Shown piece after piece: positions 16,201 to 25,156 of a stretch of 64,000 nucleotides of DNA. Within the stretch, counting starts at the first letter, position 1. The number at the start of each line of letters is the position of its first letter. The notes below the pieces were generated by a model. The model made no database searches and had not been told where the DNA came from. It saw only the letters and a list, made by a program, of their open reading frames with translations. Origin of the DNA: Kaistella palustris DSM 21579 (lineage in GTDB: Bacteria; Bacteroidota; Bacteroidia; Flavobacteriales; Weeksellaceae); contig NZ_AULL01000012.1 of the NCBI RefSeq assembly GCF_000422265.1, forward strand, positions 186,001 to 250,000, in the 5' to 3' direction. The translations under genes and the position numbers were made by a program.

Positions 16201-16794
16201 GGGCTGGTTAAGTTCGTGCGACGATAATCCGGTTCCGGCTTTCGGCGAGTAAGGCTGTATCGTGTAGCCTTTGTACAAAAGATTCTTGTTGTAAAGCTGT
16301 TTCAAAAGCCACCAAACCGTTTCCATATATTTCGGTTCGTAAGTGATGTATGGATCTTTGAGATCTACCCAATAGCCGATTTTTTCAGTAAGGTCGTTCC
16401 ACACATCGGTGTAGCGCATGACCGCGTTTCGGCAGGCCTGATTGTATTCTTCAACAGAAATCTTCTTACCGATATCTTCTTTTGTAATGCCAAGTTCCTT
16501 TTCTACACCAAGTTCTATTGGCAAACCGTGTGTATCCCAACCGGCTTTGCGAAAAACGAGTTTTCCCTGCTGTGTCTGGTAACGGCAGAAAATATCTTTC
16601 AGCGCACGGGCCATCACGTGGTGGATTCCCGGCATACCGTTCGCCGATGGCGGGCCTTCATAAAATACATATTCGGGTTGGCCGGTGCGTATTTCTACAG
16701 ATTTTTCGAAAGTTTTATTTTCTGCCCAAAAATCTGAAATGTTTTTGGCAACAGCGGTTAAATCGAGATTTTTATATTCGCTAAACTTCTTCAT
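13294..16794 (-). CDS. ileS: Isoleucyl-tRNA synthetase, IleRS2-type with GxHH signature
   Basis: The 1166-residue class I synthetase charges tRNA-Ile, with editing domain (TTPWTLPSNTALAVG region), KMSKRLGN loop and C-terminal anticodon-binding region. Instead of the HxGH signature it has GIHH at residues 56-59 (nt 16618-16629) in ANGMPGIHHVMARALKD. Sequence such as GLPIELGVEKELGI is typical of the eukaryote-like IleRS2 class, known for mupirocin tolerance. The ATG at 16794 (MKKFSEYKNL) is preferred over the one at 16809, which would add five residues. It begins a likely operon with the DksA-like gene, small genes and lspA. Confidence 0.97.
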   Translation of the reverse strand: MKKFSEYKNLDLTAVAKNISDFWAENKTFEKSVEIRTGQPEYVFYEGPPSANGMPGIHHVMARALKDIFCRYQTQQGKLVFRKAGWDTHGLPIELGVEKELGITKEDIGKKISVEEYNQACRNAVMRYTDVWNDLTEKIGYWVDLKDPYITYEPKYMETVWWLLKQLYNKNLLYKGYTIQPYSPKAGTGLSSHELNQPGTYRDVSDTTVVAQFKIKDTQKNPSGLWKRLATLSFAESKTDSSEIAENTCGGALHWAEFDSENTKPDIYFLAWTTTPWTLPSNTALAVGRDIEYVLVKTFNQYTFEPVHIILARVLLEKNFGKKYFEGNADDFNTYKADDKKIPYQVLGEFTGADLAGTEYEQLIPWFLPAEDPENTFRVITGDFVTTEDGTGIVHIAPTFGADDARVAKENGISPMLIKDDNDNLVPLVDLQGRFANGKNVPEIFAGKYIKNEYYDEGTAPEKSWDVELAILLKTENKAFKVEKYVHSYPHCWRTDKPVLYYPLDSWFVKMTAVKDRLVALNETINWKPKSTGEGRFANWLENVNDWNLSRSRYWGIPLPIWRTEDQKEEILIGSVEELTAEIEKSIAAGFMTENPFGKFETGNMSYENYANIDLHKNIVDDITLVSPSGKPMKREADLIDVWFDSGSMPYAQLHYPFENKELIDERKAFPADFIAEGVDQTRGWFYTLHAIATAVFDSVAYKNVMSNGLVLDKNGQKMSKRLGNAVDPFTTLDKYGPDATRWYMIANANPWENLKFDVEGIDEVRRKFFGTLYNTYSFFALYANVDGFSYSEKEVENRPEIDRWILSELNLLVKEVTGFYNDYEPTKVARAINNFVNDNLSNWYVRLCRRRFWKGDYSEDKISAYQTLYTCLETVAKISAPVAPFYMDQLYQDLNEITGKEVAESVHLTDFPQADEKLIDKDLVAKTHLAQQITSMVFSLRKKENIKVRQPLQKLMIPVMDSKTKAQILAVSDLIKQEVNIKELQLINAEEAAHLIVKQIKPNFKTLGSRLGKDMKAVGNAISALTSEDITQFEKEGRIDIQGYGITLDDVEIFTKDIPGWTVANEGKITVALDLTLTPELKAEGVAREFINRIQNLRKDKGFELTDRITIEIEANSPFEKELLANNTYISEEVLSDKIEIVNSLSNFDEIEIDDQKFKVKVAQQ

Positions 16795-16878
16795 TGTCAG
16801 TCGGTTCAAAAAGAATTGTCTTTTTTAATTAAGTTTGCGAATATAAGGTTTTTTCGTGAAATTATGGTGCTGTGTTTC

Positions 16879-18333
16879 TCAGGACTTGCATATCGGCAAT
16901 TCTACAACAACCAGCGTTCCGGCAGGTTTTTCATTTTCGTACAGATCTACATATTTAATGTCATACGCGCCGGCACCAAAATAATTTTTAAGCATTCCGT
17001 GTGCGATTTTCAGTCCCATTGACTGCCGCGTAACGGGGTTTTTATTGTTTTTAAAGGCAAGCTCGCGACCGATGCCATTATCTTTTATACTGATTTTTAT
17101 CCCATTGTTGCAAGGTTCAACTTCTACATTGATCTTCTTATTATCAACGGTGGAAATACCGTGCAGAATCGCATTTTCCAGGAAGGGCTGCAACACGAGC
17201 GGTGGAAGGGTAACTTTTGTAGGATCAATTTCCGGACTGATTTTTATACTGAAATCCATTTCATTATTAAAACGCAGATTTTCAATATCGATATAAATTT
17301 TCAGGGTGTGAAGTTCTTCCTCGAGGGTGAGCTCGCGTTTCATCGATGCCGCGAGAATGGTGCGGATTATATTCGAGAATTTAGTCAGATATTCTGCGGC
17401 AATCTGGGTTTCATGCTCCAAAATGTAATATTTAATGGAGTTTAAAGCATTAAAAATAAAATGCGGATTGATCTGACTTTGCAATACCGAAAGCTTAAGA
17501 TCCGAAATTTCCTGCAGGTACTTAATTTTTTCATTTTCAACCAGCAGACGCTTTTCATTTTCCCTGCTAATGCTGTCTTTTAAAAGTTCATTTTTCTTCA
17601 TTTCCGCGATGAAGTTTTCCTGTAAGGTCACCTTGTCCCGATAATTTATTTTTTGCTGATAACCCAAAGCATAGGAAAACGCAAGGTTTTCGACTATAAC
17701 TCCGAAATAATAAACTGCATCGCCCATTTTTCTGCTGATGTTGATCCACGGGAGTTCGCGCACGAAATGCACACCAATGAGCGAAGTGACAAACAGCATA
17801 ACGCCACCAAAAATAATATAGTACTTCAGATCGTTTTTAACCCGTAACAGTAGCGAAAACGAAACAAAGATCTGTACGGCAATCAGCGGGATAAACGATT
17901 TCTTAAACAGATGAAAAAAAAGATCGTAATCGCCGAACCGCATGACCAAAAAGCTCAGCGTTGCCGCAGCCATTAGAATATAAACCGGCAGTGTAATGAT
18001 CCGGTGCCACTTTGGGTTCACCTTTCTGATCCTCAGGAATGCGGCGAAGAACACAAAATAAAGACAGTTGAATATAATGGTGAAATACTGTTTCGTGCCG
18101 TCATCCAGGCCGAAGTATGTTGATATTTCCTGCAGGAAACCGCCTTCTGCTAACGGAATATATGCAAGCATTGAAAAAAAAGTGTAGCAGCTGTATAGTA
18201 AATACGCTCTGCTTCGGTTCTGAAAAAACAGCATCAGGTGATAAGTGGTCAGCAGCAGAAGTCCGCCCAATATAGTATAAAGGAGACTGTTGTAGGTGTC
18301 GCGTTCAATGATCGTACGAATTACTGCGAGCAT
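16879..18333 (-). CDS. LytS/YpdA-type membrane sensor histidine kinase
   Basis: The 484-residue protein has seven or so transmembrane helices in its first 235 residues, a coiled linker, then a HisKA_7TM-like phosphoacceptor domain (LQSQINPHFIFNALNSIKYY, His291) and an ATP-binding domain (LQPFLENAILHG N-box, DNGIGRELA G-box). Such kinases normally signal to LytTR response regulators, but none is adjacent. The frame extends to a GTG at 18354, which lies inside the -7 box at 18354-18361, so the ATG at 18333 is the start. Stimulus unknown. Confidence 0.92.
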   Translation of the reverse strand: MLAVIRTIIERDTYNSLLYTILGGLLLLTTYHLMLFFQNRSRAYLLYSCYTFFSMLAYIPLAEGGFLQEISTYFGLDDGTKQYFTIIFNCLYFVFFAAFLRIRKVNPKWHRIITLPVYILMAAATLSFLVMRFGDYDLFFHLFKKSFIPLIAVQIFVSFSLLLRVKNDLKYYIIFGGVMLFVTSLIGVHFVRELPWINISRKMGDAVYYFGVIVENLAFSYALGYQQKINYRDKVTLQENFIAEMKKNELLKDSISRENEKRLLVENEKIKYLQEISDLKLSVLQSQINPHFIFNALNSIKYYILEHETQIAAEYLTKFSNIIRTILAASMKRELTLEEELHTLKIYIDIENLRFNNEMDFSIKISPEIDPTKVTLPPLVLQPFLENAILHGISTVDNKKINVEVEPCNNGIKISIKDNGIGRELAFKNNKNPVTRQSMGLKIAHGMLKNYFGAGAYDIKYVDLYENEKPAGTLVVVELPICKS

Positions 18334-18353
18334 ACCTAAAATGTGTTTATTCA

Positions 18354-18361
18354 CAAAAATA
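18354..18361 (-). promoter_or_regulatory. -7 box TATTTTTG of the sensor kinase gene
   Basis: TATTTTTG on the minus strand ends 20 nt before the ATG at 18333 and overlaps the alternative GTG, excluding it as the start. Confidence 0.55.
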
Positions 18362-18376
18362 GGATTTTAAATCCAA

Positions 18377-18889
18377 TTATTTCTGCGCTGTACCTGCACC
18401 GTTTCTCATACTTTTCCTGTTCCCGAATTTTTCCAGAAAATAATATGTGGCAAAACCAAAAATCGCGGAACAGCTGACAGCTAGGATCAGGCTTCCTACC
18501 AGATACTGCAGCAGATGTCTTTTTATAAAAGAAAAATCCAGCGTTTCGTGCGCAAAATCAGCGTGGCCTCCCGTAAAGGGTGCGCCCACAATCATGGAAA
18601 GTAAGATGATGAACGGAATGAATGGCGGAAAACTCACATGCGTACACATATAAGAAATGGCTCTGTTGAGTTTCAGGTACGAAGCCAGAAATAAAACCGC
18701 GACCATATGAAATCCCCAGATCGGCGATAAACCGATCAATACACCAAGAGCCACAGACTTCGCTTTAACCTCACTGGAACCCTCACTTTCCAGAATATTC
18801 TCCTTCAGGAAACGCTTAAAACCTTTCTTCCGGAAATATCGGTAGAATACTTTCTGACTTTGAATGGTATTTTTAATGATGTTTTTCAC
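18377..18889 (-). CDS. DUF2062 membrane protein
   Basis: The 170-residue protein has the DUF2062 pattern: a basic N-terminus, SVALGVLIGLSPIWGFHMV, SYMCTHVSFPPFIPFII and a C-terminal membrane helix (LLQYLVGSLILAVSCSAIFG). Members are inner-membrane proteins, often near glycosyltransferase or polysaccharide genes; the molecular role is not established. The start codon is GTG at 18887-18889, as no ATG lies near; a -7 box at 18906-18913 supports it. Confidence 0.87.
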   Translation of the reverse strand: MKNIIKNTIQSQKVFYRYFRKKGFKRFLKENILESEGSSEVKAKSVALGVLIGLSPIWGFHMVAVLFLASYLKLNRAISYMCTHVSFPPFIPFIILLSMIVGAPFTGGHADFAHETLDFSFIKRHLLQYLVGSLILAVSCSAIFGFATYYFLEKFGNRKSMRNGAGTAQK

Positions 18890-18905
18890 GACCGGACACT
18901 GACCA

Positions 18906-18913
18906 CAAAAATA
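18906..18913 (-). promoter_or_regulatory. -7 box TATTTTTG of the DUF2062 gene
   Basis: The minus-strand TATTTTTG ends 16 nt before the GTG start at 18889. Confidence 0.5.
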
Positions 18914-18988
18914 AGCGTTTCAAAATTTTCTGATCTTATATTTAAAGGTGTTTGAACTAGCCTGAAATAACTATTAAAAAAAAACTTC

Positions 18989-18996
18989 TACTTTTG
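18989..18996 (+). promoter_or_regulatory. topA -7 box TACTTTTG
   Basis: TACTTTTG ends 14 nt before the topA ATG at 19011. No TTG is seen at -33. Confidence 0.55.
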
Positions 18997-19010
18997 CAAA
19001 AATTTCAAGG

Positions 19011-21581
19011 ATGGCAAAAAATTTAGTAATCGTAGAATCACCCGCAAAAGCAAAAACTATTCAGAAGTATCTGGGAAAGGATTTCGAGGTTAAATCCAGT
19101 TTCGGACACATTCGGGATTTGCCCAAAAAAGGGATGGGGATCGATTTGCAATCCTTCACGCCGGATTACGAAGTTTCTGCCGATAAAAAGAAAATTGTAA
19201 CCGAGCTGAAAGCTGCTGTGAAAAAGGCTGACATGACCTGGCTCGCTTCCGATGAGGACCGCGAAGGTGAAGCGATCGCCTGGCATCTTGCGCAGGAGCT
19301 TAAACTGAACGATGAGAACTCCAAGAGAATTGTCTTTCACGAAATTACCAAAAATGCCATTTTAAAAGCCATCGAGAAACCGCGCAAAATCGATCAGAAT
19401 CTGGTTAATGCCCAGCAGGCACGCCGCGTCCTGGACCGTATTGTTGGTTTTGAGATGTCGCCCGTACTCTGGAAAAAAATAAAAACCGGACTTTCTGCCG
19501 GGCGTGTACAGTCGGTTGCTGTGCGTCTGGTTGTAGAGCGCGAACTCGAGATCCGCGGCTTTCAGCCAAAATCATCCTATAAAGTTGAAGGTATATTTTT
19601 AAATGCAGCCTCGCAGGAGATTGCCGCGAAGCTCAAAAAAGATTTTGCCAAAGAAGACGAAGCAGAGAAATTTCTGACATTGGCCAAAGACACCGAATTT
19701 AAAGTGCTGAATGTGGAGAAAAAACCCGGCACACGCACTGCTTCGGCACCTTTTACCACATCCACTCTGCAGCAGGAAGCCAGCAACCGCCTGGGTTACG
19801 GCGTAACTTCTACCATGCGCGTGGCACAGCGGCTTTATGAGGAAGGTTTCATAACTTATATGAGAACGGATTCTGTAAATCTTTCGCAGGAGGCCATTAA
19901 CGGAGCAAAATCCCAGATCATTTCAGAGTTCGGCGAGCAATATTCGAATCCCAGAAATTACACCACCAAGTCAGCATCAGCACAGGAAGCTCACGAAGCC
20001 ATCCGCCCGACAGATTTTTCATTAAAGTCGATCGCCGATGTGCAGCTCAATAAACTGTACCAGCTGATCTATAAAAGAACTTTAGCTTCGCAAATGGCGC
20101 CGGCCAAAATTGAGAAAACCGTAATTGAGATCGGAAACTCAAAGCTTCCGCAGAATTTTGAAGCGCAGGGTGAAGTGATTGTTTTTGATGGTTTCCTGAA
20201 AGTATATGGCGTGACCAAGACCGATGACGACGAGGAAGAAAACAATGAAAAATTGTTGCCCAAAGTTTCTGCAGGTGAAAATCTGAACTATAAAAAAATT
20301 GAAGCTACACAGAAATTTACACGGCCGTCTGCAAGATATACAGAAGCGGGACTTGTTAAAAAACTTGAAGAACTCGGCATCGGCCGTCCTTCTACCTACG
20401 CACCTACCATACAGACGATCCAGAATCGGGAATATGTGGACAAGCGCGAAATCCTGCCACAGGAAAGAGAGATCATGAAAATGACTTTAGGCAAAGCCGG
20501 TCTGAAAAAAGAAATCCTGACCGAAAAATTTGGCGGCGATAAAAATAAATTCGTTCCCACCGATATTGGTGAAGTAGTTAATGATTTCCTGACTCAGAAT
20601 TTTGCAGAAATCCTGGATTATGGTTTCACGGCAAAAGTAGAGCAGGATTTTGACCATATTGCCGAGGGTGCTGAGAAATGGAAAGAAGTTTTACAGGGTT
20701 TCTATAAAGAGTTTCACCCACGTATCGAAGATGTAGAGGAAAATGCTGACCGCGCCAGTGGTGAAAGAATTTTGGGAACTGATCCGAAAACCGGAAAAAA
20801 TGTAATCGCACGGATCGGCAGATTTGGGCCGATCGTACAGATGGGTGAGCAGGACGATGAAGAGAAACCTGTTTTTGCCAGTTTAATGCAAACCCAGAAT
20901 ATCGCTACAATCACGCTGGAGGAAGCACTGGAACTTTTTAAAATTCCGTTTGACCTGCAGGATGTTGATGGAGAGTCTGTTACGGTAGGCGTAGGCCGTT
21001 TCGGACCGTACGTAAAATGGGGCGAAACCTATATCAGTATTCCGCGCGGCGAAGAGCCACTTTCGATCACGCAGGAAAGAGCGGAAGAAATTATTGCCGA
21101 AAAGAAAATCGCCGATGCGCCGATTGCATCTTACAAAGGCGAACCTGTGACAAAAGGAACGGGGAGATTTGGTCCTTTTCTGAAGTACAAATCTATTTTT
21201 GTAAATGTGCCCAAAAAATATGACTTCGAAAATCTTTCGCAAAACGACATCAATGAACTGATCGATGCGAAACTCGAGAAAGAGGCCAACCGCTACATAC
21301 AGCAGTGGGAAAGCGAAAGGATCTCTCTGGAAAACGGCCGTTGGGGACCGTTTATAAAATTTGGCAAAGCCATGTTCAAAATTCCGAAGAATAAGAACGA
21401 TGAAAAATATACAGCTGAAGAACTGAAGGAAGTTTCGCTGGACGAGGTAAAAAAATGGATTACTGCACAGGATAAAAATGCCTTTAAAGTAAAAGCAAAG
21501 AAGGCACCGGCAAAAAAAGCCACTGCAAAGAAAACCACTGCTAAAAAAGCGCCTGCAAAAAAGACAACTCCAAAAAAATAG
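19011..21581 (+). CDS. topA: DNA topoisomerase I
   Basis: This type IA topoisomerase relaxes negative supercoils. The 856-residue protein has a TOPRIM domain (acidic DEDREGEA at 81-88), the catalytic tyrosine Y283 in FITYMRTDSVN, and several C-terminal repeats of the G-R-F/W-G-P type (ARIGRFGPIVQ, VGVGRFGPYVK, KGTGRFGPFLK, LENGRWGPFIK) rather than zinc fingers. The last about 33 residues are a Lys-Ala-Thr-rich tail (units like AKKTTAKKAPAKK), a DNA-binding extension. It has its own promoter and terminator. Confidence 0.98.
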   Translation: MAKNLVIVESPAKAKTIQKYLGKDFEVKSSFGHIRDLPKKGMGIDLQSFTPDYEVSADKKKIVTELKAAVKKADMTWLASDEDREGEAIAWHLAQELKLNDENSKRIVFHEITKNAILKAIEKPRKIDQNLVNAQQARRVLDRIVGFEMSPVLWKKIKTGLSAGRVQSVAVRLVVERELEIRGFQPKSSYKVEGIFLNAASQEIAAKLKKDFAKEDEAEKFLTLAKDTEFKVLNVEKKPGTRTASAPFTTSTLQQEASNRLGYGVTSTMRVAQRLYEEGFITYMRTDSVNLSQEAINGAKSQIISEFGEQYSNPRNYTTKSASAQEAHEAIRPTDFSLKSIADVQLNKLYQLIYKRTLASQMAPAKIEKTVIEIGNSKLPQNFEAQGEVIVFDGFLKVYGVTKTDDDEEENNEKLLPKVSAGENLNYKKIEATQKFTRPSARYTEAGLVKKLEELGIGRPSTYAPTIQTIQNREYVDKREILPQEREIMKMTLGKAGLKKEILTEKFGGDKNKFVPTDIGEVVNDFLTQNFAEILDYGFTAKVEQDFDHIAEGAEKWKEVLQGFYKEFHPRIEDVEENADRASGERILGTDPKTGKNVIARIGRFGPIVQMGEQDDEEKPVFASLMQTQNIATITLEEALELFKIPFDLQDVDGESVTVGVGRFGPYVKWGETYISIPRGEEPLSITQERAEEIIAEKKIADAPIASYKGEPVTKGTGRFGPFLKYKSIFVNVPKKYDFENLSQNDINELIDAKLEKEANRYIQQWESERISLENGRWGPFIKFGKAMFKIPKNKNDEKYTAEELKEVSLDEVKKWITAQDKNAFKVKAKKAPAKKATAKKTTAKKAPAKKTTPKK

Positions 21582-21604
21582 ACATTGATTGTCATATCTT
21601 TAAC

Positions 21605-21639
21605 AAAAAACCCGGAATAGTAAATATTTCGGGTTTTTT
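21605..21639 (+). terminator. Terminator after topA
   Basis: A 15-bp stem (21605-21619 with 21625-21639, one G-U pair) and 5-nt loop, ending in a T-run. Confidence 0.9.
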
Positions 21640-21984
21640 ATTTTTCATCCATATTGGTTCGTGAAAAAATTTAATTTCGAGAAAAAAAACAGTCAAAGTG
21701 ATTGTTTTGGTGAATTTTTTACCGAATGATTTGTGGGTTTTGCACGCGCTTTTCGTCATATCTAAACCTTTTTCATATATTTTAAAAATTTACACATTGA
21801 TTATCAGGGTGTTATATTCTGTGCATAATATTTTTTAAAAAACGTATGTCGATTTCGAGAATATTTATATATTTGACATCCACAATGAGAAGATTAATAT
21901 TTATCAAAACACACTGATTTTAGAAATAATATCACACAAATGATGTTAAAAGATTTACAAAATTGTACGTAATATTTTTTAACT
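21640..21984 (+). promoter_or_regulatory. A/T-rich intergenic leader of the large T9SS protein, with -7 box at 21868-21875
   Basis: This 345-nt gap is very A/T-rich and holds no credible ORF. TATATTTG at 21868-21875 is the best promoter box and would give a leader of about 105 nt; no -33 TTG is seen. I found no riboswitch-like fold or repeat in the remainder. Confidence 0.5.
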
Positions 21985-24900
21985 ATGATAAAATTTAACT
22001 TGCTCCTTCTTTGCCTTGCGGCAAACTTAGGTTATTCCCAAATGGTGAATAATGCGAAAGCTCCCAACAGTTATATTTACGATATACAGCTCGCACAGTC
22101 CAATAACTACGGCGGATTAGAAATACCTGTAGTGAAGGCCTACGAAATGTGGTCGAAGTATGAATACCTGAAAACCAACGGCTCTTTTACACCGATCCCG
22201 CCCGGCATACAGTCAGCAACACTGTATTGGGAAGATGTACCCGGTCTTGTGCAGAATGTAAGTATTGTGCCCGGCGGCGAACCGTCGGCCTCCAAAATAA
22301 AAGTAGAGATCAATAAGGGAAAAGGTAAAGGAAATGCAGTAGTTGCCTTTAAAGTTGACGGCATGATTTACTGGAGCTGGCATATCTGGGTAACCGACAA
22401 TCCCGAAAACGGCAACCTTTTCAGCCACGGTACAGAAACTGATATCGACGGAAATCTTTTTGTAAATAAATATATGGACCGGAATCTGGGAGCCACAACC
22501 CACAGCTTTCTCGATGATCAGTGGCAGAAATCCGGCGGCCTGATGTACGAATGGGGCAGGAAAGATCCTTTTCCACCGCTGGTTTATAAAGATGCAGATT
22601 TCTATGCGATTTCCGGCGAAGTAGGTGTTTTGCGACATAAGCAGATCGATGCACTGAACACAATCCCGGTTGAGGTGCGGCCATTTAATGAAATTGAAAA
22701 GAACATTCAGTATTCTGTAAAGAATCCCATAACTTATATTATAAATACAGATGCGACGGGAAACTGGTTCTCCAGCAACAGATATAAAGTAGCCGGTGTA
22801 AGCCCCAATTATATCACCTGGGATTTGTGGTCGGATAATGCCAAAGGTGGTAACAGCAATGGTAACAGCTCAAGCGTGCCTTTGCAAAAGGAAAGCCGCT
22901 CTTACGAGTTGAAATCGGAGTTGGATCCGTGCCCGAACGGCTGGCGGATTCCATCTTATCTGGGCCGCGAAACGCAAAACAATAACCTTGCTTTTTTCGG
23001 AAAACACGACTGGAATAATGATGATATTGATCCCGCAAAAAGACAGCTTTTTCCGGACTCCCAAAACCCTAACCTTCATGGTATAAAAGTTTATCCCGGT
23101 CTGGGCATGGATTTTACACAGGCATTAGCAGGAGAAAGAAATCTGGGGATTTTACCGGCTTCTGGAACTTATGTGTACTATCCGAATTCTGCAGCTCCAA
23201 ATGCACCGGTAGGAATAACTTTTCAGGATAATGCTGCAAACGGTGGGTTATGGAGTTCTACGTATGCCTACGACGGTGCAAGAATTTTTTCCTTGATTAC
23301 CGATCCTGTGCGTACAAATACAAGTGTCGGTTTACACGCAATTTATATTAACCAGACCAACCCATCAAAAGCCGGAAACGCCGTACGCTGTATGAAAGAT
23401 CCGAATATGGCTAAAATCGGTGATTTTGCCACACAGTATTTTGCTTCTCAGAAAGAAAACTTTACGGCTGGTTTAGATAACCCGAATTCTTATGTGGCTG
23501 TTAATCAAACACATCTTTCAATTCCTGTAAGTAAAGCTTTTTCGGTGTATAACCAGTTGCTCTCTGACCAGGAAATGATTCCATCAACAAACCTTGCGGC
23601 GAAGGTTTTGTGGACCACCCAGAAAGGTTTGGTTAAAAACATAACGCTAAATACCAATTCAGCAGACGCCAGATTATCAACGATAGAAGTCGAACTTGAT
23701 CCGAACATTAAAGGCAACGCGGTGGTCGCTTTATCTTATAACAGCCAAAACAGTCCTGTACTTTGGAGCTGGCATATTTGGGCTCCTGATAATGATCCTA
23801 CAGCTAACCCTTTAACCTACGTTACTGAAGCGCCAATCCCTGTAACCTACAACTTTATAAATCCAACGGTGAGTAAAAGTCCTACGCTGAAAACAACGTT
23901 TATGGACCGTAATCTCGGTGCGCAGAGCAGTGACCTTACATCCGGGCGTGCTGATGGGCTGCATTATCAGTGGGGCAGAAAAGATCCGCTGCCGACTTTT
24001 GCCAATGCCTCCTCACCATTGATTTATATTGATGGAAGTACCGGCAGTTCAGGTGTGCCAACCTATATCGATGTGCCGGCCACAAAATATCTGACAGATT
24101 ATACGAAATCCTATGACATCTATGGTTCCGCAAATCCTTCGGAAAGGATCAAAGTTAGAAACAACATCAAATATTCCGTTGAAAATCCCCTTAAATTCCT
24201 GTACCAAAAAGGAATTGGAACGCTCTACGACGGCGGAAATCATTACGCGAACGATCTCAGCAGAATCCGCGACTGGGCATCGGACGAGCGTGGCCAGGCC
24301 AACAACAGATGGGGACATGCTGATAAAAAATCACCGTTCGATCCGTGTCCGGAAGGATGGCGTGTGCCCGATGTTTCTTTTACAAACCTGTACACCGGGT
24401 CCAAAGGGAATTCGCCCTGGTACAACGGTTACCGCGCTGATGCGTACGGAAAGCAGGGTGTGATTCAGGATCAGTGGCATGATGTGGCGAGCTTCTATGG
24501 AGGTAATGTGGCAGGAACAAACGGCTGGAAATTTGAAGACGCGAATTTCAGGATAGGCGATTTCCCGCGCGACGGGATTCGTGGTGAATTGGGAGAAAAC
24601 ACCGTGTCCTATGAGCGCTCAGGCGTATGGACAGCGGCACTCGCCGATATGAATACAGGTTATGCCCTTGCGATGCAGTTTCAGGGTAATAAAATGCAGA
24701 CCGGAACAGGCGTTTACCCGCAAGCTGGGATGAGTGTGCGCTGCGCTAAAGACGAAAAACGTCTGCTGGGTGCCACTGTAGAATATCCCCAGTTGGGCAC
24801 CGAGGGCGTAGATCCCAAAGTTACCGGTCAGGCGCGAAAGGAAATCAAGGTATATCCGAATCCTTTCCGCGATGAATTTGAAGTCAGCAATACTGATGCG

Positions 24901-25059
24901 GTTTCGTATGAACTTTACGATTTCAGCGGAAAAATGCTGTTGAAGGGCGAAATCATTAATAAAAAAATAAATGCCGGCAAACTGCAGAATGGTGCATACG
25001 TCTTAAAAGTTGTATTAAAGGACGGTTCGGCTTTTTCTAAAAAAATGATCAAGCAGTAA
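21985..25059 (+). CDS. Large secreted protein, tandem FISUMP-like domains, T9SS tail
   Basis: The 1024-residue protein has a signal peptide (residues 1-19), two homologous blocks of about 450 residues (roughly 20-475 and 485-930), and a T9SS type A sorting tail from about 950 (IKVYPNPFRDEFEVS). Both blocks share, in order, a WSWHIW motif, MDRNLGA, Y-x-WGRKDPxP, DPCPxGWRxP and a closing VRC. The MDRNLGA to GWRxP pattern resembles FISUMP-type domains of secreted Bacteroidota proteins. No catalytic residues are recognisable; binding or adhesion is a guess. A terminator follows. Confidence 0.88.
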   Translation: MIKFNLLLLCLAANLGYSQMVNNAKAPNSYIYDIQLAQSNNYGGLEIPVVKAYEMWSKYEYLKTNGSFTPIPPGIQSATLYWEDVPGLVQNVSIVPGGEPSASKIKVEINKGKGKGNAVVAFKVDGMIYWSWHIWVTDNPENGNLFSHGTETDIDGNLFVNKYMDRNLGATTHSFLDDQWQKSGGLMYEWGRKDPFPPLVYKDADFYAISGEVGVLRHKQIDALNTIPVEVRPFNEIEKNIQYSVKNPITYIINTDATGNWFSSNRYKVAGVSPNYITWDLWSDNAKGGNSNGNSSSVPLQKESRSYELKSELDPCPNGWRIPSYLGRETQNNNLAFFGKHDWNNDDIDPAKRQLFPDSQNPNLHGIKVYPGLGMDFTQALAGERNLGILPASGTYVYYPNSAAPNAPVGITFQDNAANGGLWSSTYAYDGARIFSLITDPVRTNTSVGLHAIYINQTNPSKAGNAVRCMKDPNMAKIGDFATQYFASQKENFTAGLDNPNSYVAVNQTHLSIPVSKAFSVYNQLLSDQEMIPSTNLAAKVLWTTQKGLVKNITLNTNSADARLSTIEVELDPNIKGNAVVALSYNSQNSPVLWSWHIWAPDNDPTANPLTYVTEAPIPVTYNFINPTVSKSPTLKTTFMDRNLGAQSSDLTSGRADGLHYQWGRKDPLPTFANASSPLIYIDGSTGSSGVPTYIDVPATKYLTDYTKSYDIYGSANPSERIKVRNNIKYSVENPLKFLYQKGIGTLYDGGNHYANDLSRIRDWASDERGQANNRWGHADKKSPFDPCPEGWRVPDVSFTNLYTGSKGNSPWYNGYRADAYGKQGVIQDQWHDVASFYGGNVAGTNGWKFEDANFRIGDFPRDGIRGELGENTVSYERSGVWTAALADMNTGYALAMQFQGNKMQTGTGVYPQAGMSVRCAKDEKRLLGATVEYPQLGTEGVDPKVTGQARKEIKVYPNPFRDEFEVSNTDAVSYELYDFSGKMLLKGEIINKKINAGKLQNGAYVLKVVLKDGSAFSKKMIKQ

Positions 25060-25076
25060 ATTCTTCTTGTTTAATG

Positions 25077-25109
25077 AAAAGCACAATCTTCCGGGGTTGT
25101 GCTTTTTTT
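25077..25109 (+). terminator. Terminator after the large T9SS protein
   Basis: AAAAGCACAA (25077-25086) pairs with TTGTGCTTTT (25097-25106), followed by T residues. It lies upstream of the next gene's promoter box. Confidence 0.9.
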
Positions 25110-25111
25110 GT

Positions 25112-25119
25112 TACTTTTG
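25112..25119 (+). promoter_or_regulatory. -7 box TACTTTTG of the arginase-fold gene
   Basis: TACTTTTG sits immediately after the preceding terminator and 37 nt before the ATG at 25157, so the in-frame start at 25067 is untranscribed from here and is rejected. Confidence 0.55.
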
Positions 25120-25156
25120 TTTCGCTTCAAAATTTCCCACAGAAGCTACTATTAAA

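Noticed and set aside
25067-25156. N-terminal extension of the arginase-fold protein
   Set aside because: It spans a strong terminator and the -7 box of the gene, so it is not transcribed from the gene's own promoter.
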